Source of the DNA: Chryseobacterium taeanense
Lineage (GTDB): Bacteria > Bacteroidota > Bacteroidia > Flavobacteriales > Weeksellaceae
Direction: 5' to 3'
Assembly: GCF_900099685.1 (NCBI RefSeq)
Contig: NZ_FNDW01000006.1
Location: 186,001-250,000, forward strand
DNA length: 64,000 bases
Every line of letters begins with the position of its first letter. Positions within the stretch are counted from its first letter, which is position 1. The notes under the pieces were generated by a model. That model ran no database searches and was not told the origin of the DNA. It saw only the letters and a program-made list of their open reading frames with translations. Of the stretch, positions 36,045 to 44,660 are shown in pieces. Position numbers and translations under genes: made by a program.

Positions 36045-37013
36045 TTAAATTCCCAAGCTTTCTCTCACTCTTGTAATCGTTTCTGTAGCAATCACTCTCG
36101 TTTTGGCTGCTCCTTCCTGAAGTTTTGCTTCCAATTCCTCAAGATTGTTCATGTAATAAGAGAACAGTTCTCTTTCTTTCTCAAATCTTGTTAAAATTAA
36201 ATCCAAAAGTTCCTTTTTCGCATGGCCATAACCAAAGTTTCCGGCTAGATATTTCGCTCTTAATTCTTCTGTTTGTTCAGGCGTGGCAATTAATTGATAA
36301 ATAGCAAATACCTTATCTGTCTCAGGATCTTTCGGTTCTTCCAGTGATTTAGAGTCAGTTTCGATGCTCATTACCTGTTTTTTCAGTTGTTTTTCAGGTA
36401 AGAAAATATTAATGATATTTCCTCTCGATTTCGACATTTTATGTCCGTCTATTCCGGGAACATATTTGGTGTTTTCCTGGAGTTCCGATTGTGGCAAAAC
36501 AAAAACTTCACCCATTTGGTTGTTAAACCTTGAAGCGACATCACGGGCGATTTCCAAATGCTGAAGCTGGTCTTTTCCTACAGGAACAATCTCTGCATCA
36601 TACAATAAAATATCTGCAGCCATTAGAATCGGATAGGTAAACAAACCGGCATTCACGTCCTGTAAGCGGTCCGCTTTATCTTTAAATGAATGTGCTAAAG
36701 TCAATCTCTGGTACGGAAAAAAACATGATAAATGCCAAGAAAGTTCACAGGTTTCAGGGATGTCACTCTGTCTGTAAAAATAGGTTTTTTCAGTATCCAG
36801 CCCACAAGCAAGCCAAGCCGAAGCAATCTCGTAGGTATTTTGTTTAAGTTCTTTTGCATCTTTAATCTGGGTTAAAGAATGAAGATTGGCGATGAATAAA
36901 AATGATTCGTTTCCTTCCTGTTTTGATAGCTCAATTGCAGGAATAATAGCACCCAACAAGTTTCCTAAGTGAGGTGTTCCGGTGGCTTGAATGCCGGTAA
37001 GAATTCTTGACAT
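36045..37013 (-). CDS. trpS: Tryptophan--tRNA ligase
   Basis: 322 aa, the usual length of bacterial TrpRS. The HIGH-type motif is in TGTPHLGNLLGA and the KMSKS motif in GHKMSKSRGN. It charges tRNA-Trp. Convergent with the HAD gene across a palindromic terminator; its own promoter has a perfect -7 box. Confidence 0.97.
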   Translation of the reverse strand: MSRILTGIQATGTPHLGNLLGAIIPAIELSKQEGNESFLFIANLHSLTQIKDAKELKQNTYEIASAWLACGLDTEKTYFYRQSDIPETCELSWHLSCFFPYQRLTLAHSFKDKADRLQDVNAGLFTYPILMAADILLYDAEIVPVGKDQLQHLEIARDVASRFNNQMGEVFVLPQSELQENTKYVPGIDGHKMSKSRGNIINIFLPEKQLKKQVMSIETDSKSLEEPKDPETDKVFAIYQLIATPEQTEELRAKYLAGNFGYGHAKKELLDLILTRFEKERELFSYYMNNLEELEAKLQEGAAKTRVIATETITRVRESLGI

Positions 37014-37045
37014 TGTTAAAAATTTATTTAAAAATTAATGAATTG

Positions 37046-37053
37046 CAAATTTA
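37046..37053 (-). promoter_or_regulatory. -7 box for trpS
   Basis: On the minus strand TAAATTTG, a perfect TAnnTTTG match, giving a leader of about 26 nt. Confidence 0.5.
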
Positions 37054-37221
37054 TGGATTTATCCCACAGATTTCATGAATTTACAAAGATGTTTACTCTG
37101 TAATTTTTTAATGAAGAAAAACTCTGTTGATTAGATGGAAATTGAAGCTGGAATTAAAGATTAGACTTCAGCTGAAATTTAACAATATCATCAATAAAGC
37201 CTGCGTACTCTGTAAATCAGC

Positions 37222-37866
37222 TTAAGGAATCAAAACTTTATCTCCTCCAAATTTAGGTTCAATTCCGAAAATTAAATCCCAATAGGCTTTTGCCTTAGCA
37301 AGATATTCTCTCATATTGGTTTTAAAGCCTGCATATTTATTCACATCTTCAGCATTAAACCCGAAAGCTTCCATTCCGTTTTGTCTGGCAAGAAATACGG
37401 CTCTTTCATTATGAAACTTCTGAGAAACAATAATGATTTTTTTCTGACCGAAAATTTCTTTTGCTCTGACTACAGAATCCAACGTCCTGAAACCTGCAAA
37501 ATCAAGGAAAATTTTGTCCTGCGGAATTCCATGCTCCATCAAAGCAAATTGCATGTCTTCAGGCTCATTGTAATCTTTTCTGCTATTGTCTCCGCTTACA
37601 ATAATATACTGTATTTTTCCGCTTTTGTACAATTCTACGGCCGCATAAATCCTGTTATAGAAATATGCGTTCGGAAAACCGTTGTTAAGTGTTTTGCTGG
37701 TTCCCAGAAGCAGAGCTGTTTTGGCTACCGGAAGATTTTTAACCTGGTAAGAAACATAAGGGTCGCTTTCTTTTTTTATGCTGTAATTGGCCCAGGCAAT
37801 AAAAATAATTCCTGCCACAAAAAGAAGCAGGAAAAATTTAAAAATATTTTTGATTATTTTTCTCAT
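37222..37866 (-). CDS. SanA/YdcF-family (DUF218) membrane protein
   Basis: 214 aa. One N-terminal membrane helix (FKFFLLLFVAGIIFIAWANY) is followed by a DUF218 domain with the conserved ALLLGTSK, RIYAAVELYKSGK, IIVSGDN, FAGFRTLDSVVRA and SQKFHNERAVFLAR segments. SanA-like proteins affect envelope permeability (vancomycin exclusion in E. coli); biochemical activity is not established. It is 15 bp downstream of lspA, in the same unit. Confidence 0.9.
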   Translation of the reverse strand: MRKIIKNIFKFFLLLFVAGIIFIAWANYSIKKESDPYVSYQVKNLPVAKTALLLGTSKTLNNGFPNAYFYNRIYAAVELYKSGKIQYIIVSGDNSRKDYNEPEDMQFALMEHGIPQDKIFLDFAGFRTLDSVVRAKEIFGQKKIIIVSQKFHNERAVFLARQNGMEAFGFNAEDVNKYAGFKTNMREYLAKAKAYWDLIFGIEPKFGGDKVLIP

Positions 37867-37881
37867 TGAGTGAAAAATTCT

Positions 37882-38520
37882 TTAAAATTCCAGTCCGTTC
37901 GGGAAAGCTTTTTTTCTGAAAATCAACAACAATGCGGCTCCAACAGTGATCGCAGAATCTGCAACATTGAAAATATATTTAAAAAATTCAATATGTTTTC
38001 CTCCGATCAAAGGCCAGCTTTCAGGAACATTCCAATCTACCAGCGGAAAGTGAAGCATATCAACAACACAACCTTTCATAAATGAGGAATACCCTTGTCC
38101 GAATGGAACGAATTTAGAAACTCCTCCATAGCCAATCCATTGATTGACACTTTCATCATACACCATTCCGCTGTCGAAAATTAAGCCGTAAAACATTCCG
38201 TCGATCAGGTTGCCGATTGCTCCTGCAAAGATCATCGCCATTGGGATCAGGAGATAATTAGATTCACCTCTTTGCAGCCACTTTTTGAATAAATAAATCA
38301 TTCCTCCAATCAGGAAAACTCTTACGATAACGAGAAAATATTTACCGATGATGCCTCCGAAATGAAGCCCGTAAGCCATTCCCGGATTTTCTACAAAAGT
38401 AAGTTTAAATCCAGGTAAAACAGACACGCTGTCATTCAGTTCAAAATGAGTTTTTATATAGATTTTTGATACCTGATCGATCAATAAAATAAGAAAAGTT
38501 ACAAGTACGATCTTTTTCAT
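37882..38520 (-). CDS. lspA: Lipoprotein signal peptidase (signal peptidase II)
   Basis: 212 aa, with four predicted membrane segments. The catalytic aspartates lie in the two conserved motifs GNLIDG and FNVADSAIT. It cleaves signal peptides of lipidated prolipoproteins in the inner membrane; many lipoproteins in this window need it. Its ATG shares one base with the stop codon of the preceding 63-aa gene. This is longer than proteobacterial LspA (~165 aa), as usual in Bacteroidetes. Confidence 0.95.
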   Translation of the reverse strand: MKKIVLVTFLILLIDQVSKIYIKTHFELNDSVSVLPGFKLTFVENPGMAYGLHFGGIIGKYFLVIVRVFLIGGMIYLFKKWLQRGESNYLLIPMAMIFAGAIGNLIDGMFYGLIFDSGMVYDESVNQWIGYGGVSKFVPFGQGYSSFMKGCVVDMLHFPLVDWNVPESWPLIGGKHIEFFKYIFNVADSAITVGAALLLIFRKKAFPNGLEF

Positions 38521-38711
38521 TACAGTCCTTTTGGTTTTGAAGGTTTTCCTATCTTTTCATTTTTCTTATCAACGATTTTCTTAATCGTTTTCTGGTTGTG
38601 ATGCGTATTCTTGGTATGGAATTTTTCGAACTTAATGTTCATTTCTTTTAAAACGCTTTTCAGTGCGTTCAGTTCCATTGCATTTTTAGTATGTACGATA
38701 ATGGATTCCAC
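38520..38711 (-). CDS. Small basic protein (63 aa), possibly DUF2683-like
   Basis: The N-terminus (ESIIVHTKNAMELNALKSVLKEMNIKFEKF) has the beta-strand plus helix pattern of small DUF2683-type proteins, which resemble antitoxin N-termini; the C-terminal half is Lys-rich. It overlaps lspA by one base (TAATG) and lies 15 bp after the DUF6576-like gene, so it is translated within the operon. No toxin partner is adjacent. Function unknown. Confidence 0.6.
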   Translation of the reverse strand: MESIIVHTKNAMELNALKSVLKEMNIKFEKFHTKNTHHNQKTIKKIVDKKNEKIGKPSKPKGL

Positions 38712-38726
38712 TTTTTTAAGTTTAAG

Positions 38727-38972
38727 TTATTTTTTGGACAGTTCATCAAGCCTTTTTCTTTCTTTGGGCGACAGATCATTGATGCCGTTTTTGCCCATTT
38801 TGCTTAAAAGTCTGTCTATTTCTTTTTCCCTTTCGCGTTTATCAGAATTAAACTGATCGTCAATTGTATAGTTTTTTTGTTTATCAGGAAAGAATCTGTT
38901 TTTAATCCAATCTCTGTTGAAAAACACCAGAACCGCAACGACAATAATAATTAAAAATAATAATTCGCTCAT
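38727..38972 (-). CDS. Small membrane protein (81 aa), DUF6576-like
   Basis: A single N-terminal membrane helix (LLFLIIIVVAVLVFF) is followed by a charged cytoplasmic tail ending in INDLSPKERKRLDELSKK, a motif like the tail domain of some flavobacterial rhomboid proteases (DUF6576, family name from memory). It lies between the DksA-like gene and the 63-aa gene. A perfect -7 box lies just upstream at 39010-39017. Confidence 0.65.
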   Translation of the reverse strand: MSELLFLIIIVVAVLVFFNRDWIKNRFFPDKQKNYTIDDQFNSDKREREKEIDRLLSKMGKNGINDLSPKERKRLDELSKK

Positions 38973-39009
38973 GGATATATACTAAAAATTAGGTTTATAA
39001 AGTATTTGT

Positions 39010-39017
39010 CAAAAATA
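39010..39017 (-). promoter_or_regulatory. -7 box before the small membrane protein gene
   Basis: On the minus strand TATTTTTG, a perfect match, about 38 bp before the start codon. It suggests that the small-protein/lspA/SanA genes can be transcribed separately from ileS. Confidence 0.45.
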
Positions 39018-39054
39018 CAATATAAACCCAAATTTATTTTAATAAACCTTCCGG

Positions 39055-39435
39055 TTATTTCTGCATATTTTTCGCTTCAATGCTCAATGTTGCGTGAGGA
39101 ACAGCCAGAAGTCTTTCTTTAGGAATCAGCTTTCCTGTTACTCTGCATACACCGTACGTTTTGTTTTCAATTCTTATCAGAGCATTTTTAAGATCTCGTA
39201 CAAATTTCTCCTGTCTCCCGGCCAAAATAGAATTCTGTTCTTTACTCAGCGTTTCAGCACCTTCTTCAAACGCTTTAAATGTAGGCGAAGTATCATCGGT
39301 ACCATTGTTCTGGTCATTAATGAAACTTTCTCTGATCAGTTTCAGATCATTTTCCGCCTTTTCTATTTTTTCCTTAATGATTGCCTTAAATTCTTGTAAA
39401 TCAGCATCACTGTATCTTACTCTTTCGTCTGACAT
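39055..39435 (-). CDS. TraR/DksA-family protein with degenerate zinc finger
   Basis: 126 aa. A coiled-coil N-terminus (residues ~5-75) is followed by a zinc-finger-type end (TYGVCRVTGKLIPKERLLAVPHATLS). Only one cysteine remains where DksA normally has four, so zinc is probably not bound; similar cysteine-poor forms are common in Bacteroidetes. DksA proteins bind the RNA polymerase secondary channel and modulate the ppGpp response. It lies 59 bp downstream of ileS and close upstream of lspA, a neighbourhood often seen in this phylum. Confidence 0.88.
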   Translation of the reverse strand: MSDERVRYSDADLQEFKAIIKEKIEKAENDLKLIRESFINDQNNGTDDTSPTFKAFEEGAETLSKEQNSILAGRQEKFVRDLKNALIRIENKTYGVCRVTGKLIPKERLLAVPHATLSIEAKNMQK

Positions 39436-39494
39436 GTTCGTTTCTCTTTTTTAATAAAATTATGAAATGGATTTTGAAAAACAATAACTATATG

Positions 39495-42400
39495 TTAATT
39501 TTTTTCAACATTTATCTTAAAATTAACCTCATCTATTTCGATTTCGTTAAAATTTGAAAGTGAAGATACAATTTCTATTTTATTTGACAAGACCTCTGAT
39601 GAAATATATTCTTCATTTTTCCTGATGTCATTTATAAACGGAGAATTTTCTTCAATGAAGATATTTATCCTGTCTGTCAGATCAAATTCTTTATCTTTTC
39701 TAAGATTCTGAACTCTGTTGATAAATTCTCTTGCAATCCCTTCAGATTTTAATTCGTCTGTTAATGTCAAATCTAATGCCACAGTCGTTTTCCCATCGGA
39801 AGTTACCGTCCATCCCGGGATATCTTTTGTAGAAATTTCGACATCATCAAGAGTTATTTCATAACCTTGAATGTCTAATTTTCCTTCTTTTTCAAGTATT
39901 GAAATCTGTTCCGCATTAAGATTGGCAATCTCTCCTCCAACCGTTTTCATGTCTTTTCCTAATTTAGGACCCAGCGCTTTGAAATTCGGTTTGATCTGTT
40001 TTACAATTAAATGTGAAGCTTCTTCTGCATTGATTAATTGTAATTCTTTAACATTTACTTCCTGTTTGATTAACTCTGAAACCGCAATAATCTGTTCCTC
40101 CGTTTTCTTATCTAAAACTGGAATTAAAACTTTTTGTAGTGGCTGACGAACTTTTACGTTTTCTTTCTTTCTCAACGAGAAAACCATACTGGTAATGTTC
40201 TGAGCCAGATGTGTTTTTTCAACAAGGTTTTCATCAATCAAACTTTCATCAGCAACCGGGAAGTCTGTAAGGTGGATCGATTCTGCATTTTCTTTTCCTG
40301 TTACTTTATTTAGATCCTGATATAATTGATCCATAAAGAATGGAGCGATTGGCGCAGATAATTTAGCAACCGTTTCAAGGCAAGTATATAAAGTCTGGTA
40401 AGCAGAGATTTTATCTTCCGAATAATCACCTTTCCAGAAACGTCTTCTGCATAATCTTACATACCAGTTTGATAGATTATCATTTACAAAAGTATTAATG
40501 GCTCTTGCTACTCTTGTCGGCTCGTAATCTTCGTAGAAAGCTTTAACTTCTTTGATTAATAAATTTAATTCAGATAAAATCCATCGGTCGATTTCCGGTC
40601 TGTTTTCTACTTCTTTTTCAGAATAGTTGAATCCGTCAACATTCGCATACAAAGCAAAGAATGAATACGTATTGTAAAGTGTTCCGAAGAATTTTCTTCT
40701 CGTTTCATCAATTCCTTCGATGTCAAATTTCAGGTTTTCCCACGGATTTGCATTCGATACCATGTACCAGCGTGTTGCGTCTGGTCCATAAATAGCAATT
40801 GTTTCAAACGGATCAACTGTATTTCCTTTGGATTTCGACATTTTCACACCGTTTTTATCCAAAACAAGTCCGTTACTCATTACATTTTTATAAGCCACAG
40901 AATCAAAAACGGCAGTTCCGATCGCATGAAGTGTGTAGAACCAACCTCGTGTCTGGTCAACGCCTTCTGCAATGAAATCAGCAGGGAATGCTTTATGATT
41001 GTCGATTAATTCTTTATTTTCAAAAGGATAGTGCAGCTGTGCATAAGGCATCGAACCTGAATCGAACCATACGTCGATTAGATCGCTTTCACGTTTCATT
41101 GGCTTTCCTGAATCTGAAACTAAGATTACTTTGTCAACTACATTCTTATGAAGATCAACAAGTTCGTAATTGGATTCAGACATATTTCCGATGATAAAAT
41201 CTTTGAACGGATTTTCTTTCATGAATCCAGCTTCAACAGATTTTTCGATCTCATTATACAATTCTTCTACGGAACCGATGATTTTTTCTTCCGCCTGCCC
41301 TGAGGCTGTCGAAGGGTCTGTTCTCCAGATCGGTAGCGGAATTCCCCAGTATCTCGAACGGGAAAGGTTCCAGTCGTTTACGTTTTCCAGCCAGTTGGCG
41401 AAACGACCTTCTCCGGTAGCTTTTGGCTTCCAGTTGATTTCTTTGTTTAAATCTACCAGTCTGTCTTTCACGGCAGTCATTTTCACAAACCATGAATCCA
41501 ACGGGTAATATAATAGAGGCTCATCCGTTCTCCAGCTGTGGGGATAACTGTGAACGTATTTTTCTACTTTGAAAGCCTTGTTTTCTTTTCTTAATTTTAA
41601 AGCAATTCTTTCATCAACAGAAAGATAAGTCTTTAAATCTGAAATAATCGACTTGAGATTTTCCTTCTGAATTTTGAATTCTGTTTCTTTTTCTGCTTCG
41701 CTCAGGTATTCTCCTTTTACATATTCATTGGCAAAACCATAGATTTCATCGCTCACCTGTGGTAAAAATCTTCCCTGTAAATCAACAAGTGGAACAGGAT
41801 TTCCATTTTTATCCAGAACAAGCATTGGCGGAACTTCAGGAGTCGCTTCTTTGGCCACTTTAGCATCATCAGCACCAAAAGTAGGGGCTGTGTGAACGAT
41901 ACCAGTTCCATCTTCCGTTGTTACGAAGTTTCCTGAAATTACTCTGAAAGCATTTTCCGGATTTTGATGAGGTTTAGCGTAATCTAAAAGTTGCTCATAT
42001 TTAATTCCAACCAAATCGGCACCTTTGAATTCTGCTAAAATCTGATAAGGGATAACTTTACTTTCCGAAGTGTAATTTGCAAAATCTTCTTCTGTACCTT
42101 CAGTGTATTTTTTTGCAAACTGTTTTCCAACCAAAGCTTTAGCTAAAACAACATTTAACGGTTCAAAGGTATACTGATTAAAAGTTTTAACCAAAACATA
42201 ATCGATTTTCGGACCTACCGTCAACGCTGTGTTGGAAGGTAGTGTCCAGGGAGTTGTTGTCCAAGCTAAGAAATGTACATCTCCAAAACCTTGTAAAAAT
42301 GGAGGTAATGTTTCCGGTAATGTTTTAAACTGCGCCACTACTGTTGTATCAGAAACATCACGGTAAGCTCCCGGTTGGTTGACTTCATGAGAAGAAAGTC

Positions 42401-42965
42401 CGGTTCCCGCTTTTGGAGAATAAGGCTGAATTGTGTAGCCTTTGTATAATAATCCTTTATCGTACAATTGTTTCAACAGCCACCAAACGGTCTCCATATA
42501 TTTTGATTTGTACGTGATATACGGATCATCAAGATCAACCCAGTAACCAATTTTTTCGGTAAGGTTGTTCCAAACGTCTGTGTAACGCATTACCGCCTCA
42601 CGACACGCTTTGTTGTAATCCTCAATTGAAATTTTATTGCCAATATCTTCTTTAGTGATTCCTAATTCCTTTTCCACACCAAGCTCTACCGGAAGTCCGT
42701 GCGTGTCCCAACCCGCTTTACGGAAAACCTGTTTTCCGTTCTGAGTCTGATAACGACAGAAAATATCCTTCAACGCTCTGGCCATTACGTGGTGAATTCC
42801 GGGCATACCGTTTGCCGAAGGCGGACCTTCATAAAAAACAAACTCAGGCTGCCCCTCACGAATCTCAACACTTTTATTGAAAGTTTTGTTCTGTTTCCAG
42901 AATTCTGCGATGTTCTCGGCTACGTCAATAAGGTTGAGGTTTTTGTACTCTTTAAATTGGCTCAT
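39495..42965 (-). CDS. ileS: Isoleucine--tRNA ligase
   Basis: 1156 aa, the long type of IleRS. The HIGH-equivalent motif is in the MPGIHHVMA region (residues ~54-62) and KMSKS in NGVKMSKSKGN. The editing (CP1) domain contains the expected TWWLL/AWTTTPWTLPSN segment. An extra stretch near residues 549-559 (RTDPSTASGQAEEK) is encoded by a short repeat-like sequence (41298-41316) that is not seen in other IleRS, which usually have a simple loop here. It heads the minus-strand gene string down to trpS. Confidence 0.97.
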   Translation of the reverse strand: MSQFKEYKNLNLIDVAENIAEFWKQNKTFNKSVEIREGQPEFVFYEGPPSANGMPGIHHVMARALKDIFCRYQTQNGKQVFRKAGWDTHGLPVELGVEKELGITKEDIGNKISIEDYNKACREAVMRYTDVWNNLTEKIGYWVDLDDPYITYKSKYMETVWWLLKQLYDKGLLYKGYTIQPYSPKAGTGLSSHEVNQPGAYRDVSDTTVVAQFKTLPETLPPFLQGFGDVHFLAWTTTPWTLPSNTALTVGPKIDYVLVKTFNQYTFEPLNVVLAKALVGKQFAKKYTEGTEEDFANYTSESKVIPYQILAEFKGADLVGIKYEQLLDYAKPHQNPENAFRVISGNFVTTEDGTGIVHTAPTFGADDAKVAKEATPEVPPMLVLDKNGNPVPLVDLQGRFLPQVSDEIYGFANEYVKGEYLSEAEKETEFKIQKENLKSIISDLKTYLSVDERIALKLRKENKAFKVEKYVHSYPHSWRTDEPLLYYPLDSWFVKMTAVKDRLVDLNKEINWKPKATGEGRFANWLENVNDWNLSRSRYWGIPLPIWRTDPSTASGQAEEKIIGSVEELYNEIEKSVEAGFMKENPFKDFIIGNMSESNYELVDLHKNVVDKVILVSDSGKPMKRESDLIDVWFDSGSMPYAQLHYPFENKELIDNHKAFPADFIAEGVDQTRGWFYTLHAIGTAVFDSVAYKNVMSNGLVLDKNGVKMSKSKGNTVDPFETIAIYGPDATRWYMVSNANPWENLKFDIEGIDETRRKFFGTLYNTYSFFALYANVDGFNYSEKEVENRPEIDRWILSELNLLIKEVKAFYEDYEPTRVARAINTFVNDNLSNWYVRLCRRRFWKGDYSEDKISAYQTLYTCLETVAKLSAPIAPFFMDQLYQDLNKVTGKENAESIHLTDFPVADESLIDENLVEKTHLAQNITSMVFSLRKKENVKVRQPLQKVLIPVLDKKTEEQIIAVSELIKQEVNVKELQLINAEEASHLIVKQIKPNFKALGPKLGKDMKTVGGEIANLNAEQISILEKEGKLDIQGYEITLDDVEISTKDIPGWTVTSDGKTTVALDLTLTDELKSEGIAREFINRVQNLRKDKEFDLTDRINIFIEENSPFINDIRKNEEYISSEVLSNKIEIVSSLSNFNEIEIDEVNFKINVEKN
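41298..41316. repeat. Short palindrome-like repeat inside ileS
   Basis: The minus strand reads CCCTTCGACAGCCTCAGGG, which belongs to a family of short dispersed repeats with CCCTTCGAC..TCAGGG ends that I recall from many genomes. It is translated in frame as part of IleRS (about residues 549-557). No other copy was seen in the window, so the family identity rests on recall. Confidence 0.5.
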
Positions 42966-43000
42966 TGTAATATATCAATATCGTTGATTAATTAAGTTGG

Positions 43001-43008
43001 CAAATTTA
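43001..43008 (-). promoter_or_regulatory. -7 box for ileS
   Basis: Minus-strand TAAATTTG, a perfect match, giving a leader of about 30 nt. Confidence 0.5.
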
Positions 43009-43307
43009 CTAAAATTTACCGGTTTATAATATATGTTTTATTTTGATATTTGCAATGAAAAAGTTCTGTTTCGGAAATATAAATTAAAGATGCATGGTCA
43101 AGGGTGAATAAGTGAATTTTTTGAAATCAATTTATTCAAAAAGGTTAATTTATCATGTTACTAAACGTCGTTTCAAAAAAACTTTCCACAAACAAAAAAT
43201 CTGCGCCATCTGCAAAATCTGCATGGGACATTAAAATACAATCATCTTTGAAATCCATAACGGAATTTAATTTTAAATTTTTAATCATTCAATCTTTTAA
43301 TTTTAAA

Positions 43308-43315
43308 TAAATTTG
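43308..43315 (+). promoter_or_regulatory. -7 box for the ligase gene
   Basis: TAAATTTG, a perfect match; the TTG start codon of the ligase lies 21 bp downstream. Confidence 0.55.
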
Positions 43316-43335
43316 TCCTCTAAAAATAACAACCA

Positions 43336-44628
43336 TTGGAATTTTATCCATCCATCGAAAGATCAGACATTCAGGAAATAAAAAAGTTTCAGGAGCAAAA
43401 ACTTCGGGAGCTTTTGGTTTATCTTGAAACTCATTCGCCCTTTTATCAAAAATTATTCAAAGAAAACAATATCAATATCGCTGATATTCAGACGTTGGAA
43501 GATCTGCAGAAAATCCCGACAACGACAAAAAACGATATTCAGGAGAATAATGATTATTTTTTCTGTATCACACCCGATAAAATTGTGGATTACAGCACAA
43601 CATCAGGGACGTTGGGTGATCCTGTAACTTTCGGGTTATCAGATAATGATCTGGAAAGGCTGGCTTATAACGAAGCTATTTCGTTCGCCTGCGCCGGAAT
43701 TCAAAAAGGAGATGTGGTGCAGATGATTACGACGATTGATAAAAGATTCATGGCAGGACTCGCTTATTTTCTAGGGTTAAGAAAAATGGGAGCCAGCGTG
43801 GTAAGAATGGGACCCGGAATTCCTGAATTGCAGTGGGATTCGATTTTCAGATATAGGCCGAAATATTTAATTACTGTTCCGTCTTTTTTATTGAAAATGA
43901 TCGATTATGCCGAAAAACACGGAGTTGATTATAAAAATTCCAGTGTTTATGGCGCAGTTTGTATCGGAGAAAGCATCAAAAATCAGGATTTTACCGATAA
44001 TATTTTATCGCAGAAGATTAAAGAAAAATGGAATATTAAACTATTCTCTACGTACGCTTCAACAGAAATGAGTACAGCCTTTACAGAATGTGAGGAACAA
44101 ATCGGCGGTCACCAGCATCCGGAACTCATTATCACAGAAATTCTTGATGATGAAGGAAAACCCGTTAAGGAAGGCGAAAGCGGAGAATTAACCATTACAA
44201 CTTTAGGTGTTGAAGCGATCCCTTTATTAAGATTCAAAACGGGAGATATTGTAAAAGCACATTATGAGCCTTGTGCGTGCGGAAGAAATACGATGAGACT
44301 CGGGCCTGTGATCGGAAGAAAACAGCAAATGATTAAATATAAAGGAACTACATTATATCCGCCGGCGATGAGCGATATTCTTAATGATTTCAATAATATT
44401 CTGTGTTATCAGATAGTTATCCAGTCGAATGAAATCGGGTTGGATGAAATTATCATTAAAATCAGCACAGACAGCGATTCCGAAACTTTTGTAAATGAGG
44501 TGAGAGATCATTTCAGAGCAAAATTAAGAGTGAGCCCGAAAATTGAAATGGTTGAGTTTGATGTTTTGTCTAAAACAATTTTTAATCCGAATAGCAGGAA
44601 GCCGATTACTTTTATAGATTTACGGTAA
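43336..44628 (+). CDS. Phenylacetate-CoA-ligase-like adenylating enzyme
   Basis: 430 aa with a TTG start; the frame has a stop just upstream and no closer ATG. The adenylate-forming motifs are YSTTSGTLGDPVTFG (phosphate loop, residues ~86-100), STYASTEMST, RFKTGDI and a Cys-rich turn (EPCACGRNT). This family (PaaK-like) activates aromatic acids as CoA thioesters through an adenylate. In this setting the likely substrate is 4-coumaric acid made by the ammonia-lyase in the same block, which is inference. First gene of the pigment block, with its own -7 box. Confidence 0.88.
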   Translation: MEFYPSIERSDIQEIKKFQEQKLRELLVYLETHSPFYQKLFKENNINIADIQTLEDLQKIPTTTKNDIQENNDYFFCITPDKIVDYSTTSGTLGDPVTFGLSDNDLERLAYNEAISFACAGIQKGDVVQMITTIDKRFMAGLAYFLGLRKMGASVVRMGPGIPELQWDSIFRYRPKYLITVPSFLLKMIDYAEKHGVDYKNSSVYGAVCIGESIKNQDFTDNILSQKIKEKWNIKLFSTYASTEMSTAFTECEEQIGGHQHPELIITEILDDEGKPVKEGESGELTITTLGVEAIPLLRFKTGDIVKAHYEPCACGRNTMRLGPVIGRKQQMIKYKGTTLYPPAMSDILNDFNNILCYQIVIQSNEIGLDEIIIKISTDSDSETFVNEVRDHFRAKLRVSPKIEMVEFDVLSKTIFNPNSRKPITFIDLR

Positions 44629-44637
44629 ATAATGAAG

Positions 44638-44660
44638 CCTGAACTTCAGGTCGCCTTTTT
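44638..44660. terminator. Weak terminator between ligase and flavoenzyme genes
   Basis: CCTGAACTTCAGG (44638-44650) is a short palindrome followed by TCGCCTTTTT. The stem is short, so this is a tentative call between convergent genes. Confidence 0.4.

Larger units (their letters stand above)
42966..43335. other. 370-bp intergenic region between ileS and the pigment block
   Basis: AT-rich and without a convincing ORF. A perfect -7 box for ileS lies at 43001-43008 on the minus strand (TAAATTTG). A local repeat with three copies of ATCTGC is at about 43198-43224, and a TAAATTTG box for the ligase gene at 43308-43315. Nothing else was recognised. Confidence 0.6.

Noticed and set aside
43198..43224. 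Three ATCTGC units as a possible CRISPR or tandem array
   Set aside because: The units are only 6 nt long with irregular gaps and no cas genes are near.
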